A stretch of DNA of 6,404 nt from Propionibacteriaceae bacterium. GTDB lineage: Bacteria; Actinomycetota; Actinomycetes; Propionibacteriales; Propionibacteriaceae. Positions within the stretch are counted from its first letter, which is position 1; the number at the start of each line of letters is the position of its first letter. The position numbers were made by a program, and so were the translations under genes. Positions 4,823 through 6,404 of this stretch are shown piece after piece. The DNA lies in assembly GCA_009787035.1 (NCBI GenBank), contig WRGV01000021.1, forward strand, positions 4,793 to 11,196, read 5' to 3'. The notes below the pieces were generated by a model that saw only the letters and a list, made by a program, of their open reading frames with translations, ran no database searches and was not told the DNA's origin.

Positions 4823-5497
4823 TCAGAACGGGCCCCTGCGGCGGAACTGTTCGGACTGGAGAATGGTCTGCGCGGTCTTGGGGCGGCGCCAGACGGCGCG
4901 GGGGTCGGGCTCCTGCGTCACGGTGACGCCGGTGTAGGCGGGCATGTGGGCGGCCCGCAGCGCCTCGTCCAACCGCGCGAGCCACGAGTCGCCCGCGCTG
5001 GCCGGCACGCCGATGGCGTCGGGGGTCATGGACGGGTCCTGGTAGTAGGTGATGTCGGTGGTGCGCTCGATGGAGCGCCAGCGCAGCGGGCGCACCTCCA
5101 GGAAGATCCAGCTGCGCCCCGGTGTGCGCCGGCGTCCCCCGACGCTCTCGTGCAGCCGGACGTCCGAGATGTCTTCCCAGGTGAGCGTCAGCGGGGTCTT
5201 GCCGCGCCGCCCGAGCGTGAGGCCCAGGGCGTCCCACGCGACCCACGGCTTCTCCAGGTCGCGCAGCTCCATGCCCACCAGCAGCGCCGTGAGCGCCAGC
5301 GTGGCCGCGCCCAGGATGATCGCCAGGTTGTGCCCGTTGGTGCCCGCCACGAGCCCGAGGATCAGGAACGCCAGCCCCAGCAGCGTCGTCACCGCGGGCA
5401 TCCGGAAGATGCGGAACAGTTCCAGGGTTGAAGGGCCCAGGTCGAGGCGCTGGCCTAGCGTCCCGGGTTCCGACGTCGGTTTCATCGCGGCTGGCAT
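4823..5497 (-). CDS. Membrane protein with two N-terminal helices and a possible PH-like domain, function unknown
   Basis: The 224-residue product has two adjacent membrane helices, about 33-53 (MPAVTTLLGLAFLILGLVAG) and 57-78 (LAIILGAATLALTALLVGME), joined by a short turn. A cytosolic part of about 145 residues follows. WDALGLTLGRRGK (88-100) and LTLTWEDISDVRLHE (103-117) look like the early strands of bacterial PH domains, as in many actinobacterial membrane proteins with no assigned role; this is inference from pattern only. The C-terminus is rich in Arg. The ATG at 5497 is chosen because the hydrophobic region starts well inside and TACGCT sits 8-13 bases ahead, giving a leaderless transcript. 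An ATG at 5485 is possible, and a longer frame reaches 5626 but would run through the promoter and start of the divergent gene. It is the first gene of the leftward cluster. Confidence 0.75.
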   Translation of the reverse strand: MPAAMKPTSEPGTLGQRLDLGPSTLELFRIFRMPAVTTLLGLAFLILGLVAGTNGHNLAIILGAATLALTALLVGMELRDLEKPWVAWDALGLTLGRRGKTPLTLTWEDISDVRLHESVGGRRRTPGRSWIFLEVRPLRWRSIERTTDITYYQDPSMTPDAIGVPASAGDSWLARLDEALRAAHMPAYTGVTVTQEPDPRAVWRRPKTAQTILQSEQFRRRGPF

Positions 5498-5504
5498 GCC
5501 CACC

Positions 5505-5510
5505 AGCGTA
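5505..5510 (-). promoter_or_regulatory. Candidate -10 box (TACGCT) for a leaderless transcript
   Basis: Read on the minus strand, TACGCT ends 7 bases before the ATG at 5497, the distance at which transcription would begin on the A of the ATG. Leaderless genes are common in actinobacteria, and no good ribosome-binding site precedes this start. No -35 box is evident. Confidence 0.4.
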
Positions 5511-5519
5511 GGGCATCGG

Positions 5520-5525
5520 TAGGAT
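5520..5525 (+). promoter_or_regulatory. Candidate -10 box (TAGGAT) of the uridylyltransferase gene
   Basis: TAGGAT lies 30 bases before the ATG at 5556 and ahead of GAGGAGG (5543-5549), giving a short leader. It is the same hexamer as at 1497-1502. The opposing -10 candidate is only about 10 bases away, so the two promoters in this 58-base gap would overlap and may compete. Confidence 0.4.
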
Positions 5526-5555
5526 TCGAAGCTGGACGAACCGAGGAGGCCCACG

Positions 5556-6404
5556 ATGACGTCGGTGGACGAGTTGCCGGCTGGAGGACGCAGGGCGGTC
5601 GCGAAGATGCGCGCCGCGGGCGTCACCCCGACGGCGATTGAGGTGTTCGCCGACTACTACCGCCAGCTGGCGGCGGGCGCCACGGGCATGATCCCCGAAG
5701 ACACGGTCACCCCGCTCACCGACGTGCCGCGGGCGGACGACCTGGGCGGGCATCCCGGCGACATCGAGGCGCTGGCGGTGACGGCGCTGATTCGCCTCAA
5801 CGGCGGGCTTGGCACGTCGATGGGCCTGGCCAGGGCCAAGTCGCTGCTGGTGGCGCGCGACGGCGCGACGTTCCTCGACCTGATCGTGCGGCAGGTGCTG
5901 TGGGCCCGGATCCGGTACGGCGTCCGGCTGCCGCTGCTGTTCCTGCACAGCTTCTCCACGCGCGACGACTGCCTGGCCGCGCTGGCCGCGTACCCCGGCC
6001 TGCCCGTGGCGGGCCTGCCGCTGGACATGCTGCAAAGCCAGGAGCCGAAGCTGCGCCAAGACGACCTGGAGCCCGTGGCCTGGCCCGCGGATCCGCGGCT
6101 GGAGTGGTGCCCGCCCGGGCACGGCGATCTGTACCCGACCCTGCTGGATTCGGGGGTGTTGGACGCGCTGCTGGGAGCCGGTTTCCGGTACGCGTGCGTC
6201 AGCAATTCCGACAACCTGGGCGCCGACCCGTCCCCCGCGCTGGCCGGGTGGTTCGCGCGCAGCGGGGCACCGTTCGCGTCCGAAATCACGGCCCGCACAC
6301 CCATGGACCATAAGGGCGGCCAGCTGGTGCGCCGCCGCGCCGACGCGCGCCTGGTGCTGCGCGAGACCGCCCAGACGCTGCCGGACGATCTGGCCGCCGC
6401 GTCC
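5556..6404 (+). CDS. UTP-glucose-1-phosphate uridylyltransferase, eukaryote-type (3' end outside window)
   Basis: The first 283 residues of a family usually about 450-500 long are present. The enzyme joins UTP and glucose 1-phosphate to give UDP-glucose and pyrophosphate in the cytosol, feeding galactose interconversion and glycan synthesis. Motifs occur in the order known for this family: LNGGLGTSMG (81-90, nucleotide-binding loop), AKSLL with Lys95, QSQEPKL (160-166), WCPPGHGDLY (184-193, uridine site), SNSDNLGA (216-223) and ARTPMDHKGGQLV (246-258). This is the UGP2-like type and not the shorter GalU type; bifidobacteria are known to use it. The ATG at 5556 follows GAGGAGG by 6 bases. The gene is divergent from the membrane-protein cluster with 58 bases between. 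A broader UDP-sugar or N-acetylhexosamine specificity is possible but less likely given the GTSMG and PPGHGD motifs. Confidence 0.94.
   Translation, partial: MTSVDELPAGGRRAVAKMRAAGVTPTAIEVFADYYRQLAAGATGMIPEDTVTPLTDVPRADDLGGHPGDIEALAVTALIRLNGGLGTSMGLARAKSLLVARDGATFLDLIVRQVLWARIRYGVRLPLLFLHSFSTRDDCLAALAAYPGLPVAGLPLDMLQSQEPKLRQDDLEPVAWPADPRLEWCPPGHGDLYPTLLDSGVLDALLGAGFRYACVSNSDNLGADPSPALAGWFARSGAPFASEITARTPMDHKGGQLVRRRADARLVLRETAQTLPDDLAAAS

Noticed and set aside
5498..5626. Extended start for the leftward membrane-protein gene
   Set aside because: The added segment overlaps the opposite gene's start and ribosome-binding site, with no helix or motif of its own.
4662..6311. Leftward open frame of 549 codons spanning several genes
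   Set aside because: It crosses the uridylyltransferase on the wrong strand and the membrane-protein gene in the wrong frame; only its last part (about 4775-4820) gives a plausible helix, treated as the split small gene.

Overview
The window comes from a high-GC bacterium with actinobacterial features. Codons end mostly in G or C, ribosome-binding sites are of the AGGAGG type, TAGGNT -10-like boxes recur, and one gene looks leaderless. An anaerobic-type radical SAM maturase and a methylglyoxal synthase suggest an anaerobic or facultatively anaerobic actinomycete. A propionibacterial or bifidobacterial relative would fit, but the genus cannot be fixed from this sequence.

Layout. (1) Bases 1-1187, minus strand: the N-terminal 395 residues of a protein with two nitronate-monooxygenase/PfaD-like flavin modules. 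It is probably the start of a large polyketide/fatty-acid-synthase-like enzyme that continues past the window edge. (2) Bases 1188-1559: a 372-base divergent region holding a LacI/GalR-type palindrome, an AT-richer patch and a possible 32-codon ORF with its own ribosome-binding site. (3) Bases 1560-3571, plus strand: a dienelactone-hydrolase-family protein overlaps the start (TTGA) of an anaerobic sulfatase-maturase-like radical SAM/SPASM protein with a fused C-terminal SEC-C motif. (4) Bases 3711-4157, plus strand: methylglyoxal synthase. (5) Bases 5497 down to 4177, minus strand: a compact cluster of a two-helix membrane protein with a possible PH-like domain, an apparently frameshifted small membrane-protein gene and a YbaK-family Cys-tRNA(Pro) deacylase. 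It converges on mgsA across a GATC-rich 19-base gap. (6) Bases 5556-6404, plus strand: the first 283 residues of a eukaryote-type UTP-glucose-1-phosphate uridylyltransferase.

How the genes relate. The hydrolase and the maturase are very probably translationally coupled, but no sulfatase substrate lies in the window. mgsA opens the dihydroxyacetone-phosphate bypass of lower glycolysis, and the uridylyltransferase makes UDP-glucose for galactose use or glycan synthesis. They are neighbours in central sugar-phosphate metabolism, but nothing in the sequence links them in one operon. The most unusual points are the short ORF ahead of the maturase operon whose peptide contains a sulfatase-like C-x-A-x-R core, the maturase-SEC-C fusion, the lost catalytic-type histidine in the flavin module, and the small membrane gene split over two frames.
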